A stretch of 64,000 bases of DNA from Microvenator marinus. Lineage in GTDB: Bacteria; Myxococcota_A; Bradymonadia; Bradymonadales; Bradymonadaceae. The translations under genes and the position numbers were made by a program. The stretch is taken from assembly GCF_007993755.1 (NCBI RefSeq), contig NZ_CP042467.1, positions 707,501 to 771,500 on the forward strand, read 5' to 3'. The notes beneath the pieces are model-generated. The model had not been told where the DNA came from. It searched no databases and saw nothing but the letters and a program-made list of their open reading frames with translations. Positions 26,895 to 36,686 of this stretch are shown in pieces. Position 1 is the stretch's first letter. Each line of letters starts with the position of its first letter.

Positions 26895-28081
26895 TTACGG
26901 TCATCGGGCCGAACATGGGCACCAATGCGCTTGGACGAGCACTCGTCTTGGCAGAGTTGGCCAAACGCCTAGGGCACGAGGTTCAGATCATCGGTTCATT
27001 GCGAAAAAACCAATCAGTCTGGGGCCCGGCACGAGATAGTCCGATTCCAATCAGAACCTTCCCTCTCTATCGGCAACACCACTACTTAAGCGCCGCCAAG
27101 AGAGTGCACGAGCTGTGCGCCTCTAGCGATGCGGTGATTATTAGCAAATCCACGCCCACGAGTCTTGGGCTCGCGTTGATGGCCGGCGTAGATCCTCGCC
27201 GCTCAATCCTCGACATCGACGATTGGGAAATGGGGTTTCGACTCGCGCGTTACAAAGGCGGTTTTGGCTCAAGAGCACTCACGGTCTTGGAAAGAGGCGT
27301 GTCCACTCTTCTACCCTGGACGATCGAGACCGACGTCGGAGTTTGGCTCTCCGAAGAGATGGCGCCTCTCTACCCCTGGCGAACTGTGTCAAACGAATGG
27401 CTGGCATCGAGATTTGGCGGACACGTGGTCAGGCACGCCCGTGACGAGACCGTCTTGGACCCGCTTCAAGTTGATTCGAGCGAGATACGGCGCGAGATTT
27501 CCGCTACCAACGATAGGGTTTGGGTTGGATTCATCGGAACGCCTAGAACGCATAAGGGCGTCAACGTGCTCATCGATGCGCTAGCTCGACTAAAGGGCAA
27601 GGACGCACCCGGCCTGATGCTTTTTGGATTTGATGAGACGTTGTCGGAGAGCGTGCATCTCGCTGATTTGGCACTGCAACGCCTCGGTGCCGACCGTCTG
27701 CGCGTGAAGGGCTTCTTCCCACTCACCGAATTGCCAGCACATGTTTCGGCGCCGGATATCATTTGTGTTCCGAGCGTCAGTTCGGCCGCAACCCAGGGGC
27801 AGATACCTGCAAAGTTGTTCGATGCCATGGCGATGGGAAAACCCGTTGTTGTGAGCGACGTCAATGATATGTCCAAAATCGTTGGCGAGGCCGGATTGGT
27901 AGTACCTCCCGAGGATTCGGCGGCATTGAGTGCCGCACTGAATCGCCTTGCCCAGTCCCCAGAGCTTCGTCAGAAGCTCGGCACACTTGCACGGCAAAGA
28001 TTCCTCGAGAACGATAGTTTCGCTGCCTGCGCGAAAGAGCTTTCGGCTGTGCTCACTCCTCTACTAGAATCAAATGCATGA
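26891..28081 (+). CDS. Glycosyltransferase family 4 protein
   Basis: The 396-residue product has a GT-B fold: an N-terminal acceptor half opening ITVIGPNMGTNALGRALVLAE, and a C-terminal half with VGFIGTPRTHKGVNVLIDAL and the nucleotide-sugar binding block VPSVSSAATQGQIPAKLFDAMAMGKPVVVSD (given here in parts only as family evidence: the E/Q..K.FDAMA..KPVV core). ATG 26891 overlaps the previous stop and has GAGG eight bases upstream; ATG 26867 in frame is less likely. Start and end overlaps (ATGA on both sides) tie it to the methyltransferase and the flippase. It should add a sugar to a lipid-linked glycan. Confidence 0.88.
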   Translation: MITVIGPNMGTNALGRALVLAELAKRLGHEVQIIGSLRKNQSVWGPARDSPIPIRTFPLYRQHHYLSAAKRVHELCASSDAVIISKSTPTSLGLALMAGVDPRRSILDIDDWEMGFRLARYKGGFGSRALTVLERGVSTLLPWTIETDVGVWLSEEMAPLYPWRTVSNEWLASRFGGHVVRHARDETVLDPLQVDSSEIRREISATNDRVWVGFIGTPRTHKGVNVLIDALARLKGKDAPGLMLFGFDETLSESVHLADLALQRLGADRLRVKGFFPLTELPAHVSAPDIICVPSVSSAATQGQIPAKLFDAMAMGKPVVVSDVNDMSKIVGEAGLVVPPEDSAALSAALNRLAQSPELRQKLGTLARQRFLENDSFAACAKELSAVLTPLLESNA

Positions 28082-29571
28082 GTGAAAGCTTCCAAGGAAC
28101 GGTCATACGAGGGGCATTAGCGCACCTCTTAACGTCCACTCCGGCAAAGCTCCTAGGGTTCGCGCTCACAATCTTGGCCGCACAGACGCTCTCTCCGGGG
28201 CTCTACGGCGAGTTCAATCTGGCCGTAACGATCTATGGAATCTCAGACCTCCTGACGAACCCAAGCGTTTTCACGTATTTCGTTCGCACACCGGAAGCCC
28301 CTGAGAAGTCGCTCAACAGCGCCTTTACTTTCTCGCTCGTACGCGGCGTGATTCTCATGGGCATCTTCTGGCTTCTTGCGACCCCGCTAGCTGCAGCGTT
28401 TGACGGTGGACCGGGCGTGGTGGTGCTGCTCCAGCTGCTCTCCACAACCTTCTTCATCGCTTCGGTACGTAACCCATGGGTCGTAAGCGTCTATCACGGT
28501 CTTGAGTACCGAAAGATGGCGCTCATCGAGTCCGTGGGGGCACTCGTCGGCAACATCGCCGGAATCGTTCTCCTTCTCATCTACGAAAACCCAGCCGCAC
28601 TCGCTACCGGCGTGATCGTCAACCAAATTGTGGGCTGCATTCTGACCTGGGTCTACGCGGACCGCGCCCCGAAGTTCGCCTTTGACGTCAAGGAGCTCGT
28701 TACCGTTTGGAATTTTTCCAGATTCCTGCTCATCAACAACATTATCATCTTCCTTCTCTTGCAGCTGGACGACGTCTTCATCGCCAAGTTGGCCGGATTG
28801 GAGCTTCTCGGCATCTACGCTTTAGCCTTCAAGGTCGCGAACGACTCCGTTCTCTTTTTGATAGCAACCCTCAGGCAAGTACTCCTTCCGGCGTTCGTGC
28901 GACTCGTTTCTGACCGCGAAAAGCTCGCGCGGGCCACGTTGCGTGCCGTGGGGACGCTCTCGGCGCTAAGTTGGATCCTCGCCTCCGCAACTTTCGCAAT
29001 CGCCCACGAACTCATGCTCATCATTTCGCCTGATCCCGAGTGGCGGGGCTCAGAACTGGTCTTAATGGCGCTCATGCCCTTTGTATTGGTGCGTGCCGTG
29101 AACGGCGTCTATGGGTCGGTGCTTGTTGCAGTGGGTGAACCCCAGGTCCTGAGTCGGGTAGCTGGATTTCAGCTCGCCTGCATGATCCCCCTGATGTGGC
29201 TTGGGTATGAAGTCGGACTCGGCATACGAGGCAGCGAAATGGATGGAGTTCTGGGCGTCACTCTCGCCATTGCGATTCTGAACTTGTTGACGAATAACGT
29301 CTTGATGGTTCATTGCCATCGGGAACACGATATTCCTGGCTGGAAAGGATTTGGCCTAATGTGGCTCTTAGCCCCCGTTTGTGTCCCCGCCGCGGGCCTC
29401 GCCACTTGGCTCAAAGACCCTACTTGGAACCCTTGGTTCGGAGCCACAGTCGGAGCCTTAATCGTTCTCTTGATAGCACTCCCGGCGTGGGAACTACTAG
29501 TGCGCGGTCTCAAACTGGGCGAGCTCGTGGATAGCCCTTCTAAATTGATTCAACGTGCGATATCCCGCTAG
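28078..29571 (+). CDS. Polysaccharide flippase (Wzx/MATE-like family)
   Basis: The 497-residue protein has about 12-14 membrane helices and the layout of polysaccharide biosynthesis/oligosaccharide flippases: an N-terminal amphipathic start with GALAHLLTSTPAKLLGF, YGEFNLAVTIYGISDL, and a later LQLDDVFIAKLAGLELLGIYALAFK. Such proteins move lipid-linked oligosaccharides across the inner membrane. It overlaps the upstream glycosyltransferase gene by four bases and is followed by another glycosyltransferase-like gene, so the group forms a small glycan assembly operon. No polymerase or ligase is visible. Confidence 0.9.
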   Translation: MSESFQGTVIRGALAHLLTSTPAKLLGFALTILAAQTLSPGLYGEFNLAVTIYGISDLLTNPSVFTYFVRTPEAPEKSLNSAFTFSLVRGVILMGIFWLLATPLAAAFDGGPGVVVLLQLLSTTFFIASVRNPWVVSVYHGLEYRKMALIESVGALVGNIAGIVLLLIYENPAALATGVIVNQIVGCILTWVYADRAPKFAFDVKELVTVWNFSRFLLINNIIIFLLLQLDDVFIAKLAGLELLGIYALAFKVANDSVLFLIATLRQVLLPAFVRLVSDREKLARATLRAVGTLSALSWILASATFAIAHELMLIISPDPEWRGSELVLMALMPFVLVRAVNGVYGSVLVAVGEPQVLSRVAGFQLACMIPLMWLGYEVGLGIRGSEMDGVLGVTLAIAILNLLTNNVLMVHCHREHDIPGWKGFGLMWLLAPVCVPAAGLATWLKDPTWNPWFGATVGALIVLLIALPAWELLVRGLKLGELVDSPSKLIQRAISR

Positions 29572-29587
29572 GTGAGTGGAGGAATTT

Positions 29588-30529
29588 ATGCGCGTTCTCT
29601 TTATCGCAGACCAATTTGCAGACGTGTCTCGAACCCCAGAGGATAAGTATCCTGGAGGAGCAGAGCTCACAGACGAAGCGGCACTCGAGGTCTGTCCTTG
29701 GCCTATCGACTGTGTGACGTGTGAAGACGTGGACCTGACTACACTTGGCGACTATGACCTCCACATCTTGGGAAACACTCAAAGCGCGACTCCTGCCCTA
29801 TTCGAAGCACTGAGTGCGGTAGGCCGTCACATCCTATTCGAACACGATGTACGTATTTGTAATTGGAGGGGGAATTTTCCAGTGTTGGTTGAGCCAAGCC
29901 ATAGAATCTTTCAGCGATGTATTTGCCCGCATCGCCATCTTCGAAAACTCTATGACACCTCTCTGGGCGCGATATTTCTTACCCACCGACAATTGGCTGT
30001 GTTTGAGCAAAACCCGTTCTTTCGCTCGAGAGCCAATCGAGTCATCGGGTGCTCGCTTTTCTCCAACGACCTCTTCGAGCGTCTCGAAAAACCTGCTCAA
30101 GAGCGAAGCGGGACACTCTTCTTCGACTCAAGGTCCAAAATCAAAGGGGGCAAAAATGCAAGGGAATTCGCCGTTTCCCGAGGGTGGAGTCCCAAGGCAA
30201 TCCGAGACCTTCGCCCACCAGAAGTCTTGGACCTCTTTGAGCGTTCTGAACGTTTCGTCTACACGCCGTTGGGACTCGAGCCAGCCGGCCGAATGGTCGT
30301 AGAAGCACGTCTGCTCGGCTGCGAAGTGGTCGTCAATGACCACGTTGGCGTCAGCGGGGAGTCTTGGTGGAACCTTCCCCAGGAACTCGCGGTTGAGTTC
30401 CTGAAGGATGCCCCAAATCGTTTTTGGAGGTTGGTTGAGGAGCTTGCAGAAGGCGTTGAAGGCCCAAGGCCGCCTACGATTGCCTCTGAGCAAAGGAAAC
30501 GCACCGTGACCCTTCGAAGCCCCGCTTAG
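29588..30529 (+). CDS. Glycosyltransferase-like protein
   Basis: The 313-residue protein starts at ATG 29588, preceded by a strong GGAGG; a GTG four codons upstream is inside that site. The N-terminal half ([17 protein letters not shown], then [19 protein letters not shown]) resembles GT-B enzymes, and the C-terminal block [25 protein letters not shown] matches the donor-binding E...P.GR...EA...G pattern. A cysteine-rich segment [11 protein letters not shown] lies near residue 113. It probably uses a nucleotide sugar, but the match is weaker than for the upstream enzyme. The stop TAG shares TTAG with the convergent pyrophosphatase stop. Confidence 0.7.
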   Translation: MRVLFIADQFADVSRTPEDKYPGGAELTDEAALEVCPWPIDCVTCEDVDLTTLGDYDLHILGNTQSATPALFEALSAVGRHILFEHDVRICNWRGNFPVLVEPSHRIFQRCICPHRHLRKLYDTSLGAIFLTHRQLAVFEQNPFFRSRANRVIGCSLFSNDLFERLEKPAQERSGTLFFDSRSKIKGGKNAREFAVSRGWSPKAIRDLRPPEVLDLFERSERFVYTPLGLEPAGRMVVEARLLGCEVVVNDHVGVSGESWWNLPQELAVEFLKDAPNRFWRLVEELAEGVEGPRPPTIASEQRKRTVTLRSPA

Positions 30530-31143
30530 GCTCCGTAGGTCTCGTCGTAATCTTCCATGGAAGCAAGCACGAGCGCGTGTGCGTGTTCACGGCCAAAAAT
30601 GGACGTGATCTTCACCTTACCGATACCTCGCTCGGAAGGAATCTGTTTGTAGGTGAGGAAGTAGTGTTGCAACCGCTCCGTCAAGATATCTGGGAGCTCT
30701 GAGATATCGTTGACGTGCCCCCACATGTGGTCATTCTGAAGGATAGCCACGATCTTATCGTCGGCCTCACCACCGTCCACCATTTGAAGGCCACCAATCA
30801 CACGGGCGTTGAGCAAAATCTCAGCTCGGTCGATTGGACGCTCGCTGATCACGCAGATATCCAAAGGATCGCCGTCGCCCTGGGTAGCATCTTGAGACAT
30901 GGCGTTAACCCGCTCTCCGCAGAAAGTCCGCGGGATGAAGCCGTAGAGCGCCGGAGGCTGTGATGACGAGCGCTGAGGGCGATCGACCCTTAGATAACCG
31001 GTCGTCTTGTCGACCTCGTACTTCACCGAATCGAAGGGAGTAATCTCGATATAAGCGTGCACAATCTCAGGTGCTTTTGGACCGACATCGACTCCATGCC
31101 ATGGATGTGGACGCCAACGATAAAACGGTTCTGGGAACTTCAT
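30526..31143 (-). CDS. ppa: Inorganic pyrophosphatase, family I
   Basis: The 205-residue protein carries the family I signature [10 protein letters not shown] with its metal-binding aspartates, plus [24 protein letters not shown] at the substrate site and the Lys/Tyr region of KIVAILQND. It hydrolyses pyrophosphate to phosphate and pulls biosynthetic reactions. It is somewhat longer than the 170-residue bacterial form at the C-terminus. The stop codon overlaps the convergent glycosyltransferase-like gene by four bases. Confidence 0.93.
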   Translation of the reverse strand: MKFPEPFYRWRPHPWHGVDVGPKAPEIVHAYIEITPFDSVKYEVDKTTGYLRVDRPQRSSSQPPALYGFIPRTFCGERVNAMSQDATQGDGDPLDICVISERPIDRAEILLNARVIGGLQMVDGGEADDKIVAILQNDHMWGHVNDISELPDILTERLQHYFLTYKQIPSERGIGKVKITSIFGREHAHALVLASMEDYDETYGA

Positions 31144-31191
31144 GGGTACTCCGTCAAAGACGCCGCTACCCTAGCGATTGCCGACGCTCCG

Positions 31192-32295
31192 TCAACCATC
31201 CTTATCGAGCAAAAACACCTCAGCCCCAAAAATGCCGCATTGCTTCTGGTTTCTCCAAAAGTTCCAGTGCACGTAGACCTTGCCGTTGGGTGAGACCACG
31301 TCGGCAGGTGGCGCACGGTGGGGGCCGGCTGCAAACGAGATAGTGATAGCCGCCGCGTCATACGCAGAGTTTCCTGAGGTCTCAACAATATTTACTTTTT
31401 CGACCTCCCCTGAATTCGCATCGATCACGTATTCGAGCTTGGTATGGAGGTCGGGGTCCTGAAGTGGCGAAGACATCGGCTCGCGCGTGTCCAAATACAT
31501 CAGATAGCCATCTGCCCACTGCCGATGAATCTGCGCATGGATGCGGGCCAGATAAGTGGCCGCTGGATTCGCATGGGCGTTGACCGCCGTATGGTTTCCG
31601 ATCTTGATCTCTGGGATGAAATTTTCGAAGGATGCCTTGATTGCCACCTGCGAGGCTTCAAAATTCGACAAGAGTTTCGGCCCTCGTTTGGCGCTTCGCT
31701 CCTTTTTTTCCGCTGCGCCATCTCGACCTACGATGCGCTCCATCCTGGCCAGATCCGGCTGAAAGAGGGACCTTCGAATCTCGACTTCTGGAATAGCTTT
31801 TTGTGCTTCCTGCGCCTCCTGTTCAACCTCGGCTGTCTCCGACGCATCACCTCCCTCGCCGCTTTCTGGAATCGACTCTTCCTTGACGGGCAGATCGCTA
31901 TTTGTCGGGACATCCAACGAAGTCTCTAGAGCGCGTGTCTCCTCTTCGACTCGGTTCGCAGATTCCGACATATATCGAGATTCCTCCTCCGGCACTTCAC
32001 TATTTGTTTCTTGAACGACTGTTTGTTTGGTTAAGAGCACCGCAGGTTCTTCGGGAACGACAACCTTCTCAGGCTCGGGCTCGGGTTCTGGAAGCGCCTC
32101 CGGCTCAGGTTCGGGCTCCTCATCAGCCTTCTTAGGCGGCAAGACCTTCATCGAGACTTCGAACTTCTGATCCTCGACCGGCGGGTCGTCGAAGAATCCC
32201 ACAAACGCAAGAAACGCAAAAATCCCGACATGCAGCGCCATAGAGAGAAGCGTCGCAATCGTTATTCGGGATCTGGGAGTCTTGGGCGTTGTCAT
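31192..32295 (-). CDS. TonB-family energy transducer-like protein
   Basis: The 367-residue protein has a TonB layout: a short cytoplasmic start, one membrane helix (about 12-33, TIATLLSMALHVGIFAFLAF), a long periplasmic Glu/Pro-rich linker with EPEPEPE repeats, and a C-terminal domain (about 255-355) with ARIHAQIHRQWADGY and the YVIDANSGEVEKVNIVETSGN...YDAAAI pattern of TonB C-terminal domains. It should couple inner-membrane energy to outer-membrane receptors, or act in a Tol-like system; exbB/exbD are not in the window. The last 30 residues extend beyond the usual end. Confidence 0.8.
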   Translation of the reverse strand: MTTPKTPRSRITIATLLSMALHVGIFAFLAFVGFFDDPPVEDQKFEVSMKVLPPKKADEEPEPEPEALPEPEPEPEKVVVPEEPAVLLTKQTVVQETNSEVPEEESRYMSESANRVEEETRALETSLDVPTNSDLPVKEESIPESGEGGDASETAEVEQEAQEAQKAIPEVEIRRSLFQPDLARMERIVGRDGAAEKKERSAKRGPKLLSNFEASQVAIKASFENFIPEIKIGNHTAVNAHANPAATYLARIHAQIHRQWADGYLMYLDTREPMSSPLQDPDLHTKLEYVIDANSGEVEKVNIVETSGNSAYDAAAITISFAAGPHRAPPADVVSPNGKVYVHWNFWRNQKQCGIFGAEVFLLDKDG

Positions 32296-32351
32296 TTATC
32301 GGTCGGGGCGCTACATAGTCTGAGCGATTGCGCAAAACTTTAGAAGCTAAC

Positions 32352-32681
32352 ATGACACGTCATTTCTTCCCACTGCTACTCATAATTCTCTCCGTATGGA
32401 GCACCGGATGTGCTCCACAAATCGGAGACGAATGCGAAACGAACGTAGAGTGCCCATCTGGTGCGATTTGCGACAACACCGTCTACGAAGGTTATTGCAC
32501 GCTTCCAGACTGTGAACGCGATTCATGCCCGGATGATTCGGTGTGCGTCCGTTTTGACGCCGAACAGACGTTTTGCATGAAGTATTGCGAAGCGAGCTCG
32601 GATTGCCGCGACGGTTACGCATGCCGCTCGGACATCGGCGAGAAATCATTCTGCTACGTTCCTGAGAGCAGCCCGAATTAG
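32352..32681 (+). CDS. Small Cys-rich lipoprotein
   Basis: The product of 109 residues starts with MTRHFFPLLLIILSVWSTGC, a lipoprotein signal with lipobox ending in STGC. The mature part has about a dozen cysteines in repeats such as CETNVECPSGAICDN and CPDDSVCVRF, suggesting a compact disulfide-bonded extracytoplasmic module. A TTG further upstream (32328) is in frame but would place extra charged residues before the signal. Only 32 bases separate it from a much larger Cys-rich lipoprotein with the same module. Function unknown. Confidence 0.75.
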   Translation: MTRHFFPLLLIILSVWSTGCAPQIGDECETNVECPSGAICDNTVYEGYCTLPDCERDSCPDDSVCVRFDAEQTFCMKYCEASSDCRDGYACRSDIGEKSFCYVPESSPN

Positions 32682-32713
32682 CATCCCTTTCTTGGCTGTG
32701 GCAAACTAACGCC

Positions 32714-34564
32714 ATGCGCTCATTTATTCTCACTTTCAGTCTGTTTTTCATCGCACTTCTCGGTGCCTGCCAACCTGAGATCACGTGCCGTGAGGCGGGG
32801 TGCGCCTTTGGCCTTGTGTGCGATGAGGCAAGCGGTGAGTGTGCCACGCGAGTTCAAGACTGTAGAGTCGACGATATCTGCCGAAACTCGGAGGTTTGTG
32901 ACGAATCGAGCGGAGTGTGCCGATCACAAACTCTGGTCTGTTCGGACGGCAACCCCTGCCCTACCAACCTCATCTGCAATGCACGTTCGGGATTTTGCGA
33001 ACCCGCGTTTCGATGCTCCATTTCTGGTTGCCCTGCAGCCGAGGTATGCGACTCATCTACGGAAAGGTGCTTGCCCAAACCCTGTGCTGCCGACGTCGAA
33101 TGCCCGTCCGGTTTCGTCTGTGACGAAACCTGTCGCCTCGGGTGTCGGCCCGGCACGGATGCGTGCGGAATCGGTGAGTCTTGCCTAGTTGAGACGGGAA
33201 AAACGTATGGAAGTTGCGAGCCACGATGTACCGTGGACCAAGACTGCCCTTTCGGACAATTCTGTGACTTAGCCGCAGAAAACGTCGCATGTGTGCCTGA
33301 AGGCCCCTGCCAGGGTGACGACGAATGCAGAAGCGACGAAATCTGCAGGGCAAACCGCTGCGTGCAACCACCTTGTTCGTCCGATGAAGAGTGTCTCGAG
33401 ACTCAGGTGTGTGAAATCTCCACGGGAACTTGTCTCCCAGACCAGTGCGAGGACGATGTCTATTCGTCAGCCGACCCTCCCAACCATGCCCGAGAGAACG
33501 CTGCGCGCCTACCACCTGCCGCCGAGTGTATCGCCTCACCAACGCCCCGATGTACATATCAAAACCTAACGATGTGTTCAGGACGCTCCGATTGGTTTGT
33601 CTTGCGGGTCGGCTCATCGGAGGGACTTAGAATCCGCGTCGACCAAGTCGATGACTCAACGGATATCGATATGTACATCTGGGACGAGAACGGCCGACTC
33701 ATGGCGCAAAACACACTACTCACGCTTTCTTCAACGGTTCGAATCGATTCCCCAAGAGCTCAAGACATCTATGTGGAGATTCGGCCTACCGACTTTCAGC
33801 CTAGCCGCTATTCACTCACCATTCTTCGAGAATTCTGCCAGAACGACCTCTTCGAAGAGAACGACACACTCAGCACGGCCACAACGCTCAATACGCAACC
33901 AGGCGTGAACGCCGAGGTTCGCGGCACGAGCTGTGGACTCGATGAAGATTGGTTTCGATTCTTAGATCTGCCCGAAGGCGCACGGCTCAGAATTGAGCGC
34001 AGTGATTCTGAAACCTCATTGCTGATGAACCTCTATGGCCCTGACGGTCCACTCAATGCGATTTTGCGCGAACAAACCGTAGACTATTTGAGAATTCCAG
34101 CCCCTGGCACGTACTACCTACAGGTCTTAAGTGGGTTGGGGCTCTCGAGCGATTACCGCTTCAACTACTCGGTCGAAGCCGAATGGAGCTGCCCTGGAGC
34201 CGGAGAGTTCTCCACGTTTGAGACCGCAAGGCTTGAGGCACCAGGAACACATTTCGAAGGATTCTGCCCGCAGGGACAAGGCTGGGAGGTCGATTGGTGG
34301 GCATTGCAAACCTCCTCAGGAAACCTTCAAGTCGCTGTCTCACCTGGCGAAGATGCGCCTGAACTTCAGGTCGTGCTTCTTCAAAGCCAAGACGGCGCAA
34401 CGCCGACTCCAGTAAGAAGTGCAGCTTTTACCGGCAATAGTTGGGAGCTTACGGCGCCCACCACCCCTGGCGTGGACTATTTACTCCGGGTCTCCTCGTC
34501 ATCGGCGTTAGGAGGACTCAAGACCCCTCCTTCCTATGAGGTACGTTACGAGTCCGGACCTTGA
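32714..34564 (+). CDS. Large Cys-rich lipoprotein with beta-sandwich (PPC-like) C-terminal domains
   Basis: The 616-residue product starts with a lipoprotein signal MRSFILTFSLFFIALLGAC. Residues 20-250 hold many short Cys modules of the type CxxxxxCPxGxxCD, as in the preceding small lipoprotein. The rest consists of beta domains: SDWFVLRVGSSEGLRIRVD, and DEDWFRFLDLPEGARLRIE near 400, the latter typical of pre-peptidase C-terminal (PPC) domains. Likely a surface- or periplasm-exposed adhesion or binding protein; no enzyme motif was seen. It overlaps the convergent TrmH-type gene by 19 bases. Confidence 0.82.
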   Translation: MRSFILTFSLFFIALLGACQPEITCREAGCAFGLVCDEASGECATRVQDCRVDDICRNSEVCDESSGVCRSQTLVCSDGNPCPTNLICNARSGFCEPAFRCSISGCPAAEVCDSSTERCLPKPCAADVECPSGFVCDETCRLGCRPGTDACGIGESCLVETGKTYGSCEPRCTVDQDCPFGQFCDLAAENVACVPEGPCQGDDECRSDEICRANRCVQPPCSSDEECLETQVCEISTGTCLPDQCEDDVYSSADPPNHARENAARLPPAAECIASPTPRCTYQNLTMCSGRSDWFVLRVGSSEGLRIRVDQVDDSTDIDMYIWDENGRLMAQNTLLTLSSTVRIDSPRAQDIYVEIRPTDFQPSRYSLTILREFCQNDLFEENDTLSTATTLNTQPGVNAEVRGTSCGLDEDWFRFLDLPEGARLRIERSDSETSLLMNLYGPDGPLNAILREQTVDYLRIPAPGTYYLQVLSGLGLSSDYRFNYSVEAEWSCPGAGEFSTFETARLEAPGTHFEGFCPQGQGWEVDWWALQTSSGNLQVAVSPGEDAPELQVVLLQSQDGATPTPVRSAAFTGNSWELTAPTTPGVDYLLRVSSSSALGGLKTPPSYEVRYESGP

Positions 34565-35304
34565 TCGAGCCCCTTTCTTTTCAGATAAGCGGGAATTTCC
34601 TTCCAAATCCCGAACCAAATGGCAAGCTCCCGCTCGTCTAAGCCGGCACGCGAAAACACATTTCGCACACTTCGCATCACCTGAGGCGCGTTCTCGGACT
34701 TGAAGAATTCCACCGAATTCAGGGCTTGTTCGGCAAACCCAAGCATCCGCTCGAGCTGGCCCCTCTCTACCCTTTCAATCGATTCGATCGTTCTGAGCGT
34801 AGGTTCCGTGTCGCCCACTTCAGCCGCACGGAAACACTCCCAGATACAGAGTAAAACTGCCTGAGCCAGATTGAGTGAAGAGTAGCTTGGATTCGTTGGA
34901 ATGGTCATGAGCACGTCACAACGGTCGAGTGCCTCGTTTGGTAGCCCGCTGTCTTCGCGCCCAAAGACCAGTGCCACCTTCTCTTGCGCCCCCACGAAAG
35001 TGCCTGCAACGTCCCAGGGCTTCGCCAAACTCATATGTGCGCGTCGGGGCCGAGCGCTCGTTCCAAACACGATCTTGGTATCGCTTACGGCTTCCTCAAG
35101 AGACGTGCACACCTTCATTTTGGAAATGGCGTGTTGTGTTCTGGGCGCCGAAATCAGAATGCGTTCCGGGTCGGCGCTGGCTGGATTCACCAGCCGCAGC
35201 TCGCCCACCTCAAAGTTCTCTACAACCCTCAGGACACTACCGATGTTGATATCGTCTTGCGGCTCGTAAAGCACCACCACCAGGTTTTCTAATCGGCGGC
35301 TCAC
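34546..35304 (-). CDS. TrmH/SpoU-family RNA methyltransferase (TrmJ-like)
   Basis: The 252-residue protein has the three SPOUT motifs: [12 protein letters not shown] near the start, [20 protein letters not shown] in the middle, and [16 protein letters not shown]. The length and '[15 protein letters not shown]' start fit TrmJ, which methylates the 2'-OH of a wobble-adjacent tRNA residue, but rRNA targets cannot be excluded. It overlaps the ftsZ stop by four bases, making it the last gene of the division operon. Its stop region overlaps the convergent lipoprotein gene. Confidence 0.87.
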   Translation of the reverse strand: MSRRLENLVVVLYEPQDDINIGSVLRVVENFEVGELRLVNPASADPERILISAPRTQHAISKMKVCTSLEEAVSDTKIVFGTSARPRRAHMSLAKPWDVAGTFVGAQEKVALVFGREDSGLPNEALDRCDVLMTIPTNPSYSSLNLAQAVLLCIWECFRAAEVGDTEPTLRTIESIERVERGQLERMLGFAEQALNSVEFFKSENAPQVMRSVRNVFSRAGLDERELAIWFGIWKEIPAYLKRKGLDQGPDS

Positions 35305-36542
35305 TCGTTTCGACGTCGACTTCTAAGGAAGGTCGGCATCTCGATCTGCTCTTCTTCGCTTTGCGTCAGTCCCGAACCTCCACGTATGAACGTGGCGCGG
35401 CGACCTGCACCTGTTTCCGATTCGGCAGCCACACGAGGTGGGCGTGGAGCCTCCTCCTCTTCAACCTCCTCCACTGCTGGCATACCAGATACGGTGTTTC
35501 TGAGGTTTTCTGTAGCCTGTGGCGTGCGCACAGCAATCGGCTTAGCCCGGTCGCGATTGACCTCGACGCTCGTCTCTTTCGTGATTGAGGGGAAGCCGGT
35601 TGCGATCACGGTAATCTTGATCTCGTCTCGCATCTCTTCGTCGATCACGTTTCCGAAGATAATTTGAGCATCTTCGTCCGACGCTTCTTCAATGAACGAC
35701 GCAGCTTCATTGATCTCTTTGAGAGTCATATCGTAGCCGCCGGTAATATTGATCAGAATACCGGTGGCGCCATCGATCGATACATCTTCGAGAAGTGGCG
35801 AGGACACAGCCATCTCAGCAGCTACAAGGGCGCGAGATGCCCCGGTAGCACGTCCGGTTCCCATGAGCGCGAGCCCCTTTCCAGCCATAATCGTTCGAAC
35901 GTCGGCAAAGTCGACATTGACCAAACCGCGAATGGTAATAAGGTCGGAAATCCCTTGCACAGCCTGCAAAAGGACCTCGTCGGCTCGCTTAAATGCTTCG
36001 AGAATGGTGGTGTCTTCCCCGGCAATCGCAAGCAATCGCTGATTCGGAATCGTGATGAGGGTATCGACTGCAGAAGACAAATTCTGAATGCCTTCATCAG
36101 CCTGACGGCGACGACGCCGGCCTTCAAATTGAAACGGCTTAGTGACCACACCAACCGTCAACGCTCCCATTTCACGTGCGATGCTCGCGATGATTGGGGC
36201 TGCACCTGTTCCGGTTCCGCCACCCATTCCCGCCGTCACAAAAACCATATCCGCGCCTTCGAGCGCCTTTGCGATCAGGTTCTTATCCTCGAGAGCAGCG
36301 TTGCGGCCAACTTCTGGAGTCGCTCCCGCACCGAGTCCTTTGGTCAGACTTGTACCGAGCTGGATCTTCACACTTGCAAGGTTGGTATCCAAAGCCTGCA
36401 AATCGGTATTTGCGGCGATGAATTCCACATCGTTGATCCCCTCGGCAATCATGGTGTTCACTGCGTTTCCGCCGCCTCCACCAACGCCAATGACCTTGAT
36501 TTTTGCGGAATCTTTAAACTCGGTATCATCAAATTGAAGCAT
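35301..36542 (-). CDS. ftsZ: Cell division GTPase FtsZ
   Basis: FtsZ is the tubulin homologue that forms the division ring. The 413-residue protein has the tubulin signature GGGTGTG (107-113), [16 protein letters not shown] near the N-terminus and NTDLQAL. After the GTPase core (to about 320) comes a linker of about 60 residues and a C-terminal tail [13 protein letters not shown] resembling the conserved peptide that binds FtsA. It is separated from ftsA by 144 bases that may hold its own promoter, and its stop overlaps the TrmJ-like start. Confidence 0.98.
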   Translation of the reverse strand: MLQFDDTEFKDSAKIKVIGVGGGGGNAVNTMIAEGINDVEFIAANTDLQALDTNLASVKIQLGTSLTKGLGAGATPEVGRNAALEDKNLIAKALEGADMVFVTAGMGGGTGTGAAPIIASIAREMGALTVGVVTKPFQFEGRRRRRQADEGIQNLSSAVDTLITIPNQRLLAIAGEDTTILEAFKRADEVLLQAVQGISDLITIRGLVNVDFADVRTIMAGKGLALMGTGRATGASRALVAAEMAVSSPLLEDVSIDGATGILINITGGYDMTLKEINEAASFIEEASDEDAQIIFGNVIDEEMRDEIKITVIATGFPSITKETSVEVNRDRAKPIAVRTPQATENLRNTVSGMPAVEEVEEEEAPRPPRVAAESETGAGRRATFIRGGSGLTQSEEEQIEMPTFLRSRRRNE

Positions 36543-36639
36543 ATGTGTTCACCTAAAAAGTGCGGCGCTCTCCATCCATTGCCACTCACGAGAACCCCTT
36601 GGCTCGCGGGCTTGGGGAGCGTTATCTTGAACGGTCGCG

Positions 36640-36668
36640 ACCATATCACCGCGCCCTCACACCTTCAA
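36640..36668 (-). promoter_or_regulatory. Possible promoter between ftsA and ftsZ
   Basis: On the minus strand TTGAAG (36668-36663) and TATGGT (36645-36640) are separated by exactly 17 bases, within the 144-base gap before ftsZ. The -10 matches four of six positions. An extra promoter here would raise FtsZ levels relative to FtsA. Confidence 0.35.
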
Positions 36669-36686
36669 GGAGCGGGCGACCAAGGA

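Noticed and set aside
31960-32160. Tandem-looking Glu/Pro codon repeats that resemble a DNA repeat array
   Set aside because: They encode the Glu/Pro-rich periplasmic linker of the TonB-like protein, so the repetition is at protein level and not CRISPR-like.
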